Positions 18,583-27,790 are shown, counted from the stretch's first letter. The stretch is DNA of 40,148 bases from Xenorhabdus hominickii (GCF_002632725.1 NZ_NJAI01000005.1:215041-255188); one strand, 5' to 3'. Numbers and translations: made by a program. Notes: a model not told the origin generated them from the letters alone.

Positions 18583-18741
18583 ATGTATATGTTTTTACCG
18601 TTCTTAATTGCGCTAGTGATCATTGCCACTGTCATTACTGGCAAGAAAAAGCTGACGTACACACTTTGGTTTGTTTTGTTAATCATCACGGTCTTTTGGT
18701 TTAAATATCATGCCACTGACGCATTAAACCTTTCTTTCTAA
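18583..18741 (+). CDS. Small membrane protein, DUF5993 family, partner of DsbB-like protein
   Basis: 52 aa. MYMFLPFLIALVIIATVITG forms one helix, KKK a cytoplasmic turn, and LTYTLWFVLLIITVFWF a second helix, ending in HATDALNLSF. The C-terminal H-x-T-D-x-L-N motif is what I recall for DUF5993, small proteins found directly upstream of DsbB/DsbI-type genes. GGAGATTAAAC precedes the ATG. It ends 15 bp before the DsbB-like start, so the two form an operon. A role in assembling or modulating the thiol-oxidase is inferred; no function is established to my knowledge. Confidence 0.75.
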   Translation: MYMFLPFLIALVIIATVITGKKKLTYTLWFVLLIITVFWFKYHATDALNLSF

Positions 18742-18756
18742 CCGTTGGAGACCGTA

Positions 18757-19323
18757 ATGAATAACACTATGTCATCATCACAAAATGTTAATCTCGCAGT
18801 AACCATGAATATCCTCGGTTTATTCGGTATCAGTGTGGTTCTGTTAGTCGCTTTTTATTATCAATTGGCACTCTATGATTTACCTTGCCCATTATGCCTG
18901 TTACAGCGTGCCGGCATTATTATGATTGGTTTCGGCTTTCTGTTTAATATCTATTTTGGTATCAAAAACGCTCACTATAGCCTCTCAATATTCGGCTGCA
19001 TCGTGACTGGCTTTGTCGCCATGCGCCAAGTTTCCCTTCATATCCTGCCGGGAGATACCGGATATGGTTCAACTTTCTTCGGATTGCATTTTTATACTTG
19101 GGCTGCAATTCTGTCTATTCTGACTATCATTGCTATTGCAGTTATCATGCCTCTGAAAGCCGGTAATACTGATTCGACAAGATACACGCCACCCGCATTA
19201 GGCAAAGTTGTCATGTGGCTATTCGCCTTTTTGATCGCAGCTAATTTGATTTCTACCTTATTGGAATGTGGCAGTGGGCAATGTGATGACAACCCAACTT
19301 TCTATCAATTACTGAAAAAGTAA
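18757..19323 (+). CDS. DsbB-like disulfide bond formation protein (DsbB/DsbI family)
   Basis: 188 aa from the ATG at 18757, preceded by GGAG; an in-frame TTG at 18745 is less likely. Helices: NILGLFGISVVLLVAFYYQL, then the periplasmic thiol pair in LPCPLCLLQRAG, two or more further helices, and a second Cys pair near the C-terminus in ECGSGQCDDNP. DsbB proteins reoxidise a periplasmic DsbA partner and pass electrons to quinone. The CPLC motif and QR match the family, but the spacing of the second pair and C-terminal helix differ from housekeeping DsbB, suggesting a specialised DsbI-like paralogue. Its DsbA partner is not in the window. Confidence 0.85.
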   Translation: MNNTMSSSQNVNLAVTMNILGLFGISVVLLVAFYYQLALYDLPCPLCLLQRAGIIMIGFGFLFNIYFGIKNAHYSLSIFGCIVTGFVAMRQVSLHILPGDTGYGSTFFGLHFYTWAAILSILTIIAIAVIMPLKAGNTDSTRYTPPALGKVVMWLFAFLIAANLISTLLECGSGQCDDNPTFYQLLKK

Positions 19324-19349
19324 ATTTTCATACCGGAATTACTCAGCCG

Positions 19350-19377
19350 AAAGGCTGCGGTGTCTCAGCAGCCTTTT
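19350..19377 (+). terminator. Terminator after the DsbB-like gene
   Basis: AAAGGCTGC / GCAGCCTTT, 9-bp stem with a 9-base loop, followed by TTACTTT. It lies between convergent genes and may serve both. Confidence 0.8.
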
Positions 19378-19480
19378 ACTTTCTACTATTTCCTTGAAAA
19401 GGCTATTCCCTTGAAAGGATTCTCTCTTCGAAAAACCTATTCACCAGAAAAAATAACCTATTAAAAAATACGCCACGCGA

Positions 19481-20608
19481 TTATCGATTCAATATCATTG
19501 AATCGATAAAATAACAGACTTCATGTGCTTCCTCTGGTGTCGGAACCTCCAACTTACCCAGCATCCGATCCAGTACCTTATCCGGTACAGCGTATTGGCG
19601 ATGACTATTCTGCTGCCGCCAGAGTTTGTAATCTTGCTCAATATAGACAATCCTGACTCTGGCGTTATAACTCACAAACAATTTAACTAATTGCTGGCGC
19701 ATTTGAGCAGTGAGATTCGTGGCATTCCAAATGAAATCCTGCTTGTTACGTAATTTCTCTCTGGCTTGCTGTTTCGCCTGTTGTACAACCCAGCCATTGG
19801 CATTTTTATCTTCTGGACTAATTTGATACTCGCGACGAATGGCATCTAAACTAACAACGGGAACACCTTTACCTTGCTGTTGAATAAAATGATCTTTCCC
19901 CATTCCCGGCAATCCACACAGTAAAGTTACCTGACTACCGTAGTCATCATAAGGTTGATAGTTCGGTTGTTCACTGTCAGAGGAAAAATAATGAAAACGC
20001 GCTTCACCAGAAGAAAATTCTCGTGGTTCACGCCAACAAAGCTGTTCATGACAATAAAGTTCAAACAGTTCAATCCGTTCTAGCAATTCCTGCGCATCAT
20101 GGCATGTTCGACCCAATACATCTGCTTTTGCCAACAGAGTCAGCAAATAGGTATCGACACGTAATGATGCGGCCAACAATGCCTTTTGTGGATTCGGTTT
20201 TTCCATTAACCACAATGGCAATCCATGAAAGCGCACAAGCGCAGCAATTTGTTCCCGTATTGCAAATGGCACAGGTATTTGCTGGAACAAAATTTGTCTG
20301 GCCGTTAATTCACCTTTACGGGCGTGACCTGGTGAAATAATACGTCCATTACAATCCGCTCTCGTTGTACTACGTTTCTCTACATCATGTAATAATGCTG
20401 CCGTCCAGAGAATTTCTTGTTCTTCCGCCGTCAACAATGAATATTCCGGCATCTGTTCCAAGGCAGACAATACCATTTGCGTGTGAAGCGCAACATCACC
20501 TTCGGCATGATGAATGAGATCTTGCTGAACTCCATCCATATCAGCGATAAAAGAGAAGGTCGAAGATAAATAATCCCATGATTTATCGCGACTGAATACC
20601 CAACTCAT
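19481..20608 (-). CDS. HD-Pnk: HD-domain phosphoesterase fused to polynucleotide kinase
   Basis: 375 aa, an RNA end-healing enzyme. Residues about 30-190 are an HD domain with the metal ligands H42, H74-D75 (TAALLHDVEKRS), H95 (SPGHARKGE), H128 (VRFHGL) and D163 (LAKADVLG). Residues about 226-375 are a P-loop kinase: TLLCGLPGMGKDHFIQQ, VVSLDAIRREYQI, then the lid RQYAVPDKVLDRMLGKLEVP. This architecture matches the characterised Runella HD-Pnk, which removes 2',3'-phosphates and adds 5'-phosphate (established). The kinase P-loop has Asp where Ser/Thr is common. The start overlaps the stop of the upstream RNA ligase (ATGA), so healing and sealing are coupled. Confidence 0.85.
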   Translation of the reverse strand: MSWVFSRDKSWDYLSSTFSFIADMDGVQQDLIHHAEGDVALHTQMVLSALEQMPEYSLLTAEEQEILWTAALLHDVEKRSTTRADCNGRIISPGHARKGELTARQILFQQIPVPFAIREQIAALVRFHGLPLWLMEKPNPQKALLAASLRVDTYLLTLLAKADVLGRTCHDAQELLERIELFELYCHEQLCWREPREFSSGEARFHYFSSDSEQPNYQPYDDYGSQVTLLCGLPGMGKDHFIQQQGKGVPVVSLDAIRREYQISPEDKNANGWVVQQAKQQAREKLRNKQDFIWNATNLTAQMRQQLVKLFVSYNARVRIVYIEQDYKLWRQQNSHRQYAVPDKVLDRMLGKLEVPTPEEAHEVCYFIDSMILNR

Positions 20609-21336
20609 CCTCTTTCTCCTTTTACGCGATATTTATTGGCATTAGAAAGATATTCAAAATGGAGTGAAGCTCTTTGCCAATGACGTTTCCAATGGATATC
20701 CGTTTTGACATGATTTTTTCGCACATATTTAAATACGTGATGTGAAAAATCAGTCACCAAATATTCCCCTGCATCGCGACTAACAATACCTTCCATTGAA
20801 CACCTTTGTTGAGTTTTTGTGTCCCATGAAGATAAACGGCTGTCTTGTTTTGCCGTTTCAATAATATTTTGCATAAATGCAGGTTCACATTGTGTTTCAG
20901 GAAGGATGATTTCAGGCACAGTTGGAAAGTCAAATAATGCGGCATAAAATTTGACTTCTTCCCAACTAAGCCAACTATCTTTAATACGTGCAGCAAACAC
21001 AAAAAAATATTCTTCAAGATGACGATATTCAATGGAGTGAATGGCATAAAGATTTTCGCCAAAGATCTCGATATTACCTAAATCATCCTTGATTAATTGC
21101 CAACGCTGACGAATTTGCTGAGTCCATGCTGATTGTGTTGGTGCAGCATGCGAACGAGCAAATACGCCAAATTGATTCAGGCAATTATTTTCACCATCTA
21201 ATTTTTCAGTGTGAACAAGCTGCTTAATTTTTTGCACATCTTGCCACCAATGATGATTAATACGATCGTCACTGGTTGTGCCCGGCGAGAACGGGTAATG
21301 GAACGTTCTACCATACTTTCTTGATTGCATATCCAT
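20605..21336 (-). CDS. ATP-dependent RNA ligase
   Basis: 243 aa. Nucleotidyltransferase motifs are in order: motif I EKLDGENN with K45 as adenylated lysine, GVFARSHAAP (Ia), IEIFGENLYAIHSIEY and FFVFAARI (III), SMEGIVSRDAG (IV, E182) and VFKYVRKNHVKTDIHW (V). This is the minimal ligase core with a short C-terminal extension, close to Rnl2-like enzymes and smaller than T4 Rnl1. It is first gene of a two-gene operon with HD-Pnk, a heal-and-seal pair. I found neither an RtcR gene nor a clear sigma-54 promoter, so regulation is unknown. ATG at 21336; a second ATG two codons later is possible. Confidence 0.85.
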   Translation of the reverse strand: MDMQSRKYGRTFHYPFSPGTTSDDRINHHWWQDVQKIKQLVHTEKLDGENNCLNQFGVFARSHAAPTQSAWTQQIRQRWQLIKDDLGNIEIFGENLYAIHSIEYRHLEEYFFVFAARIKDSWLSWEEVKFYAALFDFPTVPEIILPETQCEPAFMQNIIETAKQDSRLSSWDTKTQQRCSMEGIVSRDAGEYLVTDFSHHVFKYVRKNHVKTDIHWKRHWQRASLHFEYLSNANKYRVKGERG

Positions 21337-21689
21337 AATGCTTTGACTCTTTTTAAGAATTATCTCAATAAAAACGCGATAGCGCTTTTATGGGTTAATG
21401 TTCATCCTAATAATTGATGAAAGAGCTCAAGAGTTGGTATTACATTTTTTTATTTCCATTCAATTAATTTTTTAATGTCAAAAGATTAAGTTAAATATTC
21501 GATTGGGATTTAATATTACAGTGAAAGGTTTTTTAGATTTAGAAGGCTACTATATATGAAGCAGTTATAGATTGACAGGGCGAACAAACTTCAATCACAA
21601 ATACCCTATAAAAGTCTTCAAATTTGAGCTAGCACTTTCAAGTTGCAGTTTTATTGGCTGCAACTTGAAATTCTACCCGAGATATAAAA
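21337..21689. other. Intergenic region between RNA-repair operon and tyrB
   Basis: No gene seen. It must hold the RNA-repair promoter on the minus strand. An imperfect inverted repeat (AAAACGCGATAGCGCTTTT) lies near 21372-21391, and the repeat hairpin at 21636-21670 lies after the tyrB stop. Confidence 0.4.
21636..21670 (-). repeat. Dispersed repeat, partial copy 3, folded as a 13-bp hairpin
   Basis: TTTCAAGTTGCAG and CTGCAACTTGAAA are perfect inverted repeats around TTTTATTGG. Read on the minus strand it contains AGCCAATAAAACTGCAACTT, matching the right half of the repeat at 33562 (AGCCAATAAAGCTGCAACTT). It lies 20 bp downstream of tyrB and may also act as a transcript-end stabiliser. Confidence 0.7.
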
Positions 21690-22886
21690 TCACTGACTCA
21701 CCGCAGCAAACGCCTCAGCAATGCGCTGTACGTTATGATGGTTCACACCGGCCATGCAAACACGGCCTGAACCAACCAGATAGACGCCAAATTCTTCACG
21801 CAAGCGCTCAACCTGTGCCTGACTGAATCCGGTATAACTGAACATGCCACGCTGTTTCAACAAGTGATCAAAATTTTTCTCTGGCAGCGCTTTTTGCAGG
21901 GCATCTACCAACACACTCCGCATTTCACGAATACGCAAGCGCATCCGTTCAACTTCATCCAGCCATTGGTTTTTTAATTCAGGATCACCTAAAACTTTAG
22001 CAACAACCTGTGCGCCAAAATTTGGTGGACTGGAGTAAATGCGACGCACACTGGCTTTCAATTGTCCCAAGACGCGTTCAGCCTCTTTTGCATCATTGCA
22101 GATCACTGATAATCCACCAACACGCTCACCGTACAATGAGAATATTTTCGAGAATGAGTTGCTGACCAAACAAGGTAATCCCGCATTTGCCATCGCGCGA
22201 ATTGCATAAGCATCTTCTACCATGCTATCGGCAAATCCCTGATATGCAATATCAAGGAAAGGGAGCAACTCCTGCTCTTTAACAACCTGCACTACCCGAT
22301 CCCACTGGTCATTAGTCAAATCAGAACCTGTGGGGTTATGACAACAAGGATGCAGCAGAACAACGCTTTTAGCTGGCAATTGTTTGAATGTTGCCAACAT
22401 TTCGTCAAATTTTACGCCTTTGGTTTTGTCATCGAAATAAGGATAATAATTCACCTTAATTCCTGCTCCAGCAAAAATGACGGCATGGTTGTCCCATGTT
22501 GGGTCACTACACCACACTTCAGAATCAGGGAAATAACGGTGTAAGAAATCTGCACCTACTTTCAATGCGCCTGAGCCCCCCACGCTTTGAATAGTTGCAA
22601 TCCGTTTCTGAGTTAACAAAGGATGCTCTTTACCGAATAATAGCTCCTGAATTGCCACACGATAGGCAAGCAAGCCTTCCATCGGGAGATAAAGAGAAGC
22701 AGGCTGTGGCAAAGCACTTATTTGTTTTTCAGCGGCAGCAACAGCCTGTAATTGTGGGGTTATACCCTGTTCATCGTAATACAGTCCAATGCTCAGGTTG
22801 ATTTTTTCTTCACGAGGATCTTTTTTAAATTCCTCCATGAGCGACAGGATCGGATCTCCTGCGTACGCATCAACATTCTGGAACAC
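21690..22886 (-). CDS. tyrB: Aromatic amino acid aminotransferase
   Basis: 398 aa, usual length. PLP transaminase of the aspartate/aromatic family making Phe and Tyr from the keto acids. Recognisable elements: [29 protein letters not shown] (cofactor-contacting Asn), [12 protein letters not shown], the Schiff-base Lys in [16 protein letters not shown], and the substrate Arg in RVCMAGVN. Position next to alr and dnaB follows enterobacterial gene order, favouring tyrB over aspC. Confidence 0.95.
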   Translation of the reverse strand: MFQNVDAYAGDPILSLMEEFKKDPREEKINLSIGLYYDEQGITPQLQAVAAAEKQISALPQPASLYLPMEGLLAYRVAIQELLFGKEHPLLTQKRIATIQSVGGSGALKVGADFLHRYFPDSEVWCSDPTWDNHAVIFAGAGIKVNYYPYFDDKTKGVKFDEMLATFKQLPAKSVVLLHPCCHNPTGSDLTNDQWDRVVQVVKEQELLPFLDIAYQGFADSMVEDAYAIRAMANAGLPCLVSNSFSKIFSLYGERVGGLSVICNDAKEAERVLGQLKASVRRIYSSPPNFGAQVVAKVLGDPELKNQWLDEVERMRLRIREMRSVLVDALQKALPEKNFDHLLKQRGMFSYTGFSQAQVERLREEFGVYLVGSGRVCMAGVNHHNVQRIAEAFAAVSQ

Positions 22887-22953
22887 TATGTTATACCTCC
22901 CTGCTACAAAAGTTATATTAAAGACGCATTAACAAACAGTATAACTCAGCGCG

Positions 22954-24033
22954 TTATTCGTCTAGGTATTCCATCGCAACACGTGAAGTCAGTTTAGTGA
23001 TTAATTCATAAGCACTGATACCCGAATGTTCTGCGATTTTTTCAACCGGCAAAACACTTCCCCAAAGGGTCACTTCATCTCCAACTTTATCCTGACATGC
23101 TGGCCCCAAATCCACGGTAATCATATCCATGGAAACACGGCCAACAATCGGCACTTCCCGACCATTAATAAATGTGGGGGTTCCTGCTGGTGCACTACGG
23201 GGATAGCCATCACCGTATCCTACGGCTACAACACCAAGGCAGGTATCACGTTTGCTACTCCATGTACCACCATAACCCACAGATTCATCGGCTTTATGTT
23301 TACGTACAGCAATTAAGCTGGATTTTAGTGCCATTGCAGGGATCAAATTGAAATCAGCAGCAGTTTTATCGGCCAGCGGAGAGGCCCCGTACATCATTAT
23401 TCCGGGGCGAACCCAATCCAAATGCGCCTGTGGCCACAATAAGATACCACCCGATGCCGCTATCGATTTTTCGCCAGATTTCCCTGCAACAAATGCCATA
23501 AATTGATTGATTTGTTGTTGAGTCGTCTCTACTGCAGGTTCATCTGCACGGCTAAAATGACTGATGATATTAACGGGTTGTTCTACATTATGGCAGCGGC
23601 TCAGACGTTGATAAAATACTTCAGCTTCATCAATTCTCACCCCCAGACGATGCATGCCTGTATCCAGCTTCATCCACACTTTAATCGGATGGGACAAATC
23701 CGCCTGCTCCAATGCTTCAAGCTGCTCAATGCTATGCACCACGGTTTCAATATGATTGACGACTAGAACAGGTAAATCTGCCGCTTCAAAGAAACCTTCC
23801 AATAGCAAGATTGACTTAACGATCCCGCCACTACGCAAGGCAAGAGCTTCCCCAATCCGGGCGACACCAAAGCAATCAGCGTTTTCCATTGTATACGCAG
23901 TTTCTAATAAACCATGTCCATAGGCGTTTGCTTTCACAACTGCAATCAGCTTGCTATCAGGAGCTTTTACCCTGACTTGTTGCAGATTATGTCGCAGAGC
24001 GCGGCGGTCGATAACAGCAGTTGCCGCTTTCAT
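22954..24033 (-). CDS. alr: Alanine racemase
   Basis: 359 aa. Fold-type-III PLP enzyme supplying D-alanine for peptidoglycan. The Schiff-base lysine is in [17 protein letters not shown] near the N-terminus; the opposing catalytic Tyr lies in [25 protein letters not shown] and [13 protein letters not shown] complete the C-terminal domain. It lies between dnaB (150 bp upstream) and tyrB (67 bp downstream), all on the minus strand as in E. coli. Confidence 0.97.
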   Translation of the reverse strand: MKAATAVIDRRALRHNLQQVRVKAPDSKLIAVVKANAYGHGLLETAYTMENADCFGVARIGEALALRSGGIVKSILLLEGFFEAADLPVLVVNHIETVVHSIEQLEALEQADLSHPIKVWMKLDTGMHRLGVRIDEAEVFYQRLSRCHNVEQPVNIISHFSRADEPAVETTQQQINQFMAFVAGKSGEKSIAASGGILLWPQAHLDWVRPGIMMYGASPLADKTAADFNLIPAMALKSSLIAVRKHKADESVGYGGTWSSKRDTCLGVVAVGYGDGYPRSAPAGTPTFINGREVPIVGRVSMDMITVDLGPACQDKVGDEVTLWGSVLPVEKIAEHSGISAYELITKLTSRVAMEYLDE

Positions 24034-24182
24034 TTTGTCCCCTTTTATAATTTTCCGGCTATGGCTTTCCAGCCAAGTTTAGTAACTATTCGTTAAATAA
24101 AAGAAAAGCTTGCCCCATGGACGCTGATTATTGCAGTTCGTTTGAACATGAATAATAGGCCCTAGGTTTATTCGTCGATAAT

Positions 24183-25592
24183 TTATTCGTCGCTATAGCT
24201 TGGTCCTGCATAGTTATCGAACCGTGACCATTGTCCATTAAATGTCAACCTTACCGAACCGATAGGACCGTTACGCTGTTTACCAAGAATAATTTCTGCT
24301 ACACCTTTCAGTTCACTGTTGTCGTGATAAACCTCGTCACGATAGATAAACATGATCAAATCAGCATCCTGTTCGATGGAGCCTGATTCACGCAGGTCGG
24401 AGTTAACCGGACGTTTGTCAGCTCGTTGTTCCAAGCCACGGTTAAGCTGGGAAAGTGCAACAACCGGCACTTGAAGCTCTTTCGCCAGTGCTTTCAGTGA
24501 GCGGGATATTTCCGCGATTTCCAGCGTCCGGTTGTCAGATAAAGAAGGCACCCGCATCAATTGCAGGTAGTCGATCATAATCAAGCTAAGCCCGCCATGT
24601 TCGCGGAAAACCCGTCGAGCACGAGAACGGACTTCTGTCGGGGTCAAACCAGATGAGTCATCAATATACATATTGCGCTTTTCCAGCAGGATCCCCATGG
24701 TGCTGGAAATACGCGCCCAATCTTCATCATCAAGCTGACCAGTACGAATGCGCGTTTGGTCCACACGGGAAAGGGACGCCAGCATACGCATCATGATCTG
24801 ATTGCCGGGCATCTCAAGACTGAAAATCAGAACGGGCTTGTCCTGCATCATCGCTGCGTTTTCACACAAGTTCATCGCAAACGTGGTTTTACCCATTGAA
24901 GGACGGGCCGCTACAATGATTAAGTCTGATTTTTGCAGTCCGGCAGTTTTTTTATCCAGATCCTGATAGCCAGTAGAAACTCCCGTTACACCATCATGTG
25001 GACGCTGATAAAGTTGCTCAATCCGTTCAACGGTTTCTTCCAGAATTTGTTCAATACCTTTCGGGCCTTCATCTTTATTCGCCCTATTTTCGGCAATTTG
25101 GAATACCCGGGACTCCGCCAAATCCAGCAACTCTTCACTGTTTCTCCCTTGGGGATCATAACCCGCATCCGCGATTTCATTAGCTACCGCAATCATGTCG
25201 CGAACGACGGCACGTTCACGGACAATATCTGCATAAGCATTAATATTCGCAGCGCTTGGGGTATTTTTTGACAACTCGGCCAAATAGGCGAACCCACCAA
25301 CATTATCCAGCTCCCCATTTAGTTCAAGGGACTCTGACAATGTAATCAAATCGATAGGTTTACCTGTTTCAAGCAAACGCTGCATTTCAGCAAAGATACG
25401 TCTATGTGGGCGACTGAAAAAATCATTGCTGACAACTCGCTCGGAAACATTATCCCAACGTTCATTATCCAGCATCAAACCGCCCAACACGGATTGCTCT
25501 GCTTCCAAAGAGTGTGGTGGAAGTTTCAGCCCTTCCACTTGGCGATCTTTTGGTTCAGCCATACTGTTGTTAGTTGGTTTTTTTCCAGCCAT
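24183..25592 (-). CDS. dnaB: Replicative DNA helicase
   Basis: 469 aa. The N-terminal domain (LPPHSLEAEQSVLGGLMLDN onward) is followed by a linker and RecA-like motor with Walker A AARPSMGKTTFAMNLCE, Walker B LIMIDYLQLM, and the DnaB C-terminal motif SGSIEQDADLIMFIYRD. Full length with no inserted intein. The hexamer unwinds the fork and is loaded by DnaC. In the usual enterobacterial layout qor lies next to it in the opposite direction; here a 7.5-kb element separates them. Confidence 0.99.
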   Translation of the reverse strand: MAGKKPTNNSMAEPKDRQVEGLKLPPHSLEAEQSVLGGLMLDNERWDNVSERVVSNDFFSRPHRRIFAEMQRLLETGKPIDLITLSESLELNGELDNVGGFAYLAELSKNTPSAANINAYADIVRERAVVRDMIAVANEIADAGYDPQGRNSEELLDLAESRVFQIAENRANKDEGPKGIEQILEETVERIEQLYQRPHDGVTGVSTGYQDLDKKTAGLQKSDLIIVAARPSMGKTTFAMNLCENAAMMQDKPVLIFSLEMPGNQIMMRMLASLSRVDQTRIRTGQLDDEDWARISSTMGILLEKRNMYIDDSSGLTPTEVRSRARRVFREHGGLSLIMIDYLQLMRVPSLSDNRTLEIAEISRSLKALAKELQVPVVALSQLNRGLEQRADKRPVNSDLRESGSIEQDADLIMFIYRDEVYHDNSELKGVAEIILGKQRNGPIGSVRLTFNGQWSRFDNYAGPSYSDE

Positions 25593-25983
25593 GTATACCG
25601 CATCAATCTACTAAACAAAAAAAAGAGATAGCGCATCAGTATACGCCATGAAAACTGCCTTGAGTAATTATATAGTCTATACTCGCAATTTAAATACAAC
25701 CAATTGATATTGAATAAATAATCCTCATTTTTAAACGAGTTTGTTCTTGTTTATTTATATAATTGTTTATACATAGAACACTGAACAAATCTATAAACAA
25801 AGCATAAGATAAAAACAAGGCAAAAGAAAAGAAAGAATGAGAGTGAATGTATGAACAATAAAACGTGGTCAGTACACTAAACGTTCTAAGCTATTGAAGT
25901 GATAATGACGAATGTTACTGCTAGTGAGAAGATACCCCGTTACGGCTATCTTCCCGATGATTTTCAAATGGAACTGATTATTT
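25593..25983. other. dnaB upstream region and element left end
   Basis: No gene seen. It contains the dnaB promoter region and the left att repeat (25752-25772). Sequence right of the repeat is part of the inserted element. Confidence 0.5.
25752..25772 (+). repeat. Left attachment-site direct repeat
   Basis: 21 bp matching 33231-33251 at 20 positions, sharing the uninterrupted core AATTGTTTATAC. The two copies bracket the integrase, AlpA and terminase genes, so they are the likely attL/attR core. Confidence 0.75.
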
Positions 25984-26241
25984 TTATGATTTATCCCGAA
26001 CCTTACGTTCAATCAATTCACCATACGAATCAAAATAGCGACTCGGCCAGATTTCAGATGGGTGTATTTCGAGATAGTTAGCAATAATCCATTCGCCTTT
26101 AGGCCACGGTCTGCTGAGAGTATTTGCCAGTGTAGATGAACTGAGGCCAGATTCACGAGAAACAGCCGCTAAAGTTGTACCGCGCTTACGTAATGCAGCG
26201 ATGATATCAGCTTGATGCCAATCATTTCTAACGTTATTCAT
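25984..26241 (-). CDS. Ner/Nlp-like winged-helix regulator
   Basis: 85 aa from the ATG at 26241. MNNVRNDWHQADIIAALRKR, GTTLAAVSRESGLSSSTLAN and LSRPWPKGEWIIANYLEIHP are typical of Ner repressors of Mu-like phages and of chromosomal Nlp/SfsB. The AAGGGG before 26241 supports this start over the ATG at 26259. The C-terminus (PSEIWPSRYFDSYGELIERK) is basic. It probably represses the element's own early promoter; Ner is atypical for PICIs, where Stl- or AlpA-type regulators are usual. Confidence 0.85.
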   Translation of the reverse strand: MNNVRNDWHQADIIAALRKRGTTLAAVSRESGLSSSTLANTLSRPWPKGEWIIANYLEIHPSEIWPSRYFDSYGELIERKVRDKS

Positions 26242-26782
26242 TCCTGCTACCCCTTCCATTAATTGAACATTGATGGTGGCGATTCAGACAGAGTTCGCAG
26301 TACCGGAACATACCCATCCGGCGAGGCCGAAACCTCCCCTATCAGAACCGCCATTGAATAGGCGATAGCAGACACACTGGTAGAAATTTCCTACCAGTGG
26401 GGTATGTTTACAAGGCTGCGAAACCCTGACCATCGGATTTTGCCAATGGCGGGGCCACTTTAGCTGATTGGTTTATCTGGTTCAATAAGCGAACCAGTAT
26501 AAACGCTTAACTTTTACGTTATATGCTGTCCAGATGAGAGCTATGCCCTTGCTACTCTGAGTTTAAGCAAATATGACAGCCAGCTCAGTGCCATTATGAG
26601 AAATTGTGATGAAACTTGTAGAGAAGTGAATGAGAAAAAAGCAACCCTATTACTTTTTCATATCCAAATATTTATTTAATGTAGAATTACATAACCAAGC
26701 TAGGTTAGGTGATTGTTTTATTAAAATTTCGCTGTCACTACAAAAATATATATGTTATCAACGTTAAAGGCATGGAGGCCGT
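26242..26782. other. Regulatory region of the satellite's cargo end
   Basis: No intact gene. Contains the structured segment at 26293-26424. On the minus strand an open stretch reads VRVSQPCKHTPLVGNFYQCV, CYRLFNGGSDRGGFGLAGWV and ends CSGTANSV*, resembling the C-terminal part of Ash/Icd-like ORFs of P4-type elements, without an obvious start. Confidence 0.5.
26293..26424 (-). ncRNA. Candidate structured RNA in the ash/icd-like region
   Basis: A closing stem AACATACCC (26307-26315) / GGGTATGTT (26400-26408), extended outward by CGCAG/CTGCG, encloses three local hairpins: GAGG-CCTC (26323-26336), CGCC-GGCG (26349-26364) and the 9-bp CACTGGTAG / CTACCAGTG (26375-26399). This is a four-way-junction-like fold. 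P4 regulates immunity with a short RNA from a comparable position (established for P4), but sequence similarity was not tested. Strand chosen because the Ash-like frame is minus; either strand could fold. Confidence 0.4.
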
Positions 26783-27691
26783 GTGCCAGTATCAGAGAAG
26801 TTAAAAAAAGTGATTTGGTCTAAAGCTGCAGGTAAGTGCTCTATTTGCAGAGAAGACTTATTGCTAAATGATGAAGCCAAAGAACTGACCCATTTAGTTG
26901 GCGAAGTTGCACATATAGTTGCAGAAAAAAAAGACGGCCCACGAGGAATATCCGATCTTACCCTATCAACAAGAAATTCTGAAAGAAACTTGCTTCTGCT
27001 CTGTCTTATGCATCACAAGGTAATTGATGATAACCCAAGTTCTTACCCTGTTGATAGATTACTAGAAATAAAAAAATCACATGAAAATTGGATTTCTGAA
27101 AATCTGGCCAGTAATCCTATCTGGGATACCAAGCTCCACCAGATGTATTACATAAACGTACCACGACTTTCTTTGTTATGTTCTAGATATGGGTATTCGC
27201 TAGATCTTTCGCGCTATGGCCGAATTAAAGCATTACATGAGTTAGGCTGGGAGCTAAATGGCCTAATGGCTGGCTTTAGTAAACTTTTAAGCATGGTGGA
27301 ATTAAAAGCTGTGCCAATTGAGACTGCACTCACGCAGCCTTCTCTTATAAAAGGAATGTACATAAGTTTTGATCGCCGTTTCAGGACAAAAAACATACGA
27401 ATGCCCAACTGCTTATCCGATTACACAACAATATTTAAAAGCGACTTGAAAAAAGATCCCCATATTTACACTAAGATTGGAGACTACAAAGTGGTTGCTT
27501 TTATTGATAAGCGCTGGGTGACTACTAGCACTGCATTCTGCCAGTTTCGCCCTAGCTCTGGCCAAAATGATTTTGCAGGCATTGCATTCGTTAATAGCGT
27601 AGATATAACAGCAAAGATCGTAAATATTACTCCATATGTGGTTGGCATGCCGAGCAACGAATTTATCGAAGCTTTCTATGCAAAATTCTAA
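26783..27691 (+). CDS. HNH nuclease fused to an unknown C-terminal domain; candidate defence gene
   Basis: 302 aa from GTG at 26783 with GGAGG just before it. N-terminal ~100 residues are an HNH nuclease: CSICREDL zinc pair, GEVAHIVAEKKDGPRG (catalytic His) and NLLLLCLMHHKVID (Cys plus HH). Residues about 115-302 (YINVPRLSLLCSRYGYSLDL onward) form a separate domain I do not recognise; it is not clearly SAVED. The gene is alone on the plus strand at the end of the satellite away from the integrase, where such elements carry anti-phage cargo. A defence role is inference from architecture and place. Confidence 0.7.
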   Translation: MPVSEKLKKVIWSKAAGKCSICREDLLLNDEAKELTHLVGEVAHIVAEKKDGPRGISDLTLSTRNSERNLLLLCLMHHKVIDDNPSSYPVDRLLEIKKSHENWISENLASNPIWDTKLHQMYYINVPRLSLLCSRYGYSLDLSRYGRIKALHELGWELNGLMAGFSKLLSMVELKAVPIETALTQPSLIKGMYISFDRRFRTKNIRMPNCLSDYTTIFKSDLKKDPHIYTKIGDYKVVAFIDKRWVTTSTAFCQFRPSSGQNDFAGIAFVNSVDITAKIVNITPYVVGMPSNEFIEAFYAKF

Positions 27692-27790
27692 CAAAGAGTA
27701 GCTAGAGACGAGTATTCTGTTCGCTCTAATTCTCACAAAGCACGAGTTAAAGCCCACCTATCTCTCAGTAAGACTGCCATAAATAAACAT

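Noticed and set aside
21337..21689. Sigma-54/RtcR control of the RNA-repair operon
   Set aside because: No GG-N10-GC pair of the right form was found upstream and no rtcR gene is in the window.
26783..27691. CBASS Cap4-type (nuclease-SAVED) effector
   Set aside because: The C-terminal domain is not recognisable as SAVED and no cyclic-nucleotide synthase gene is in the element.
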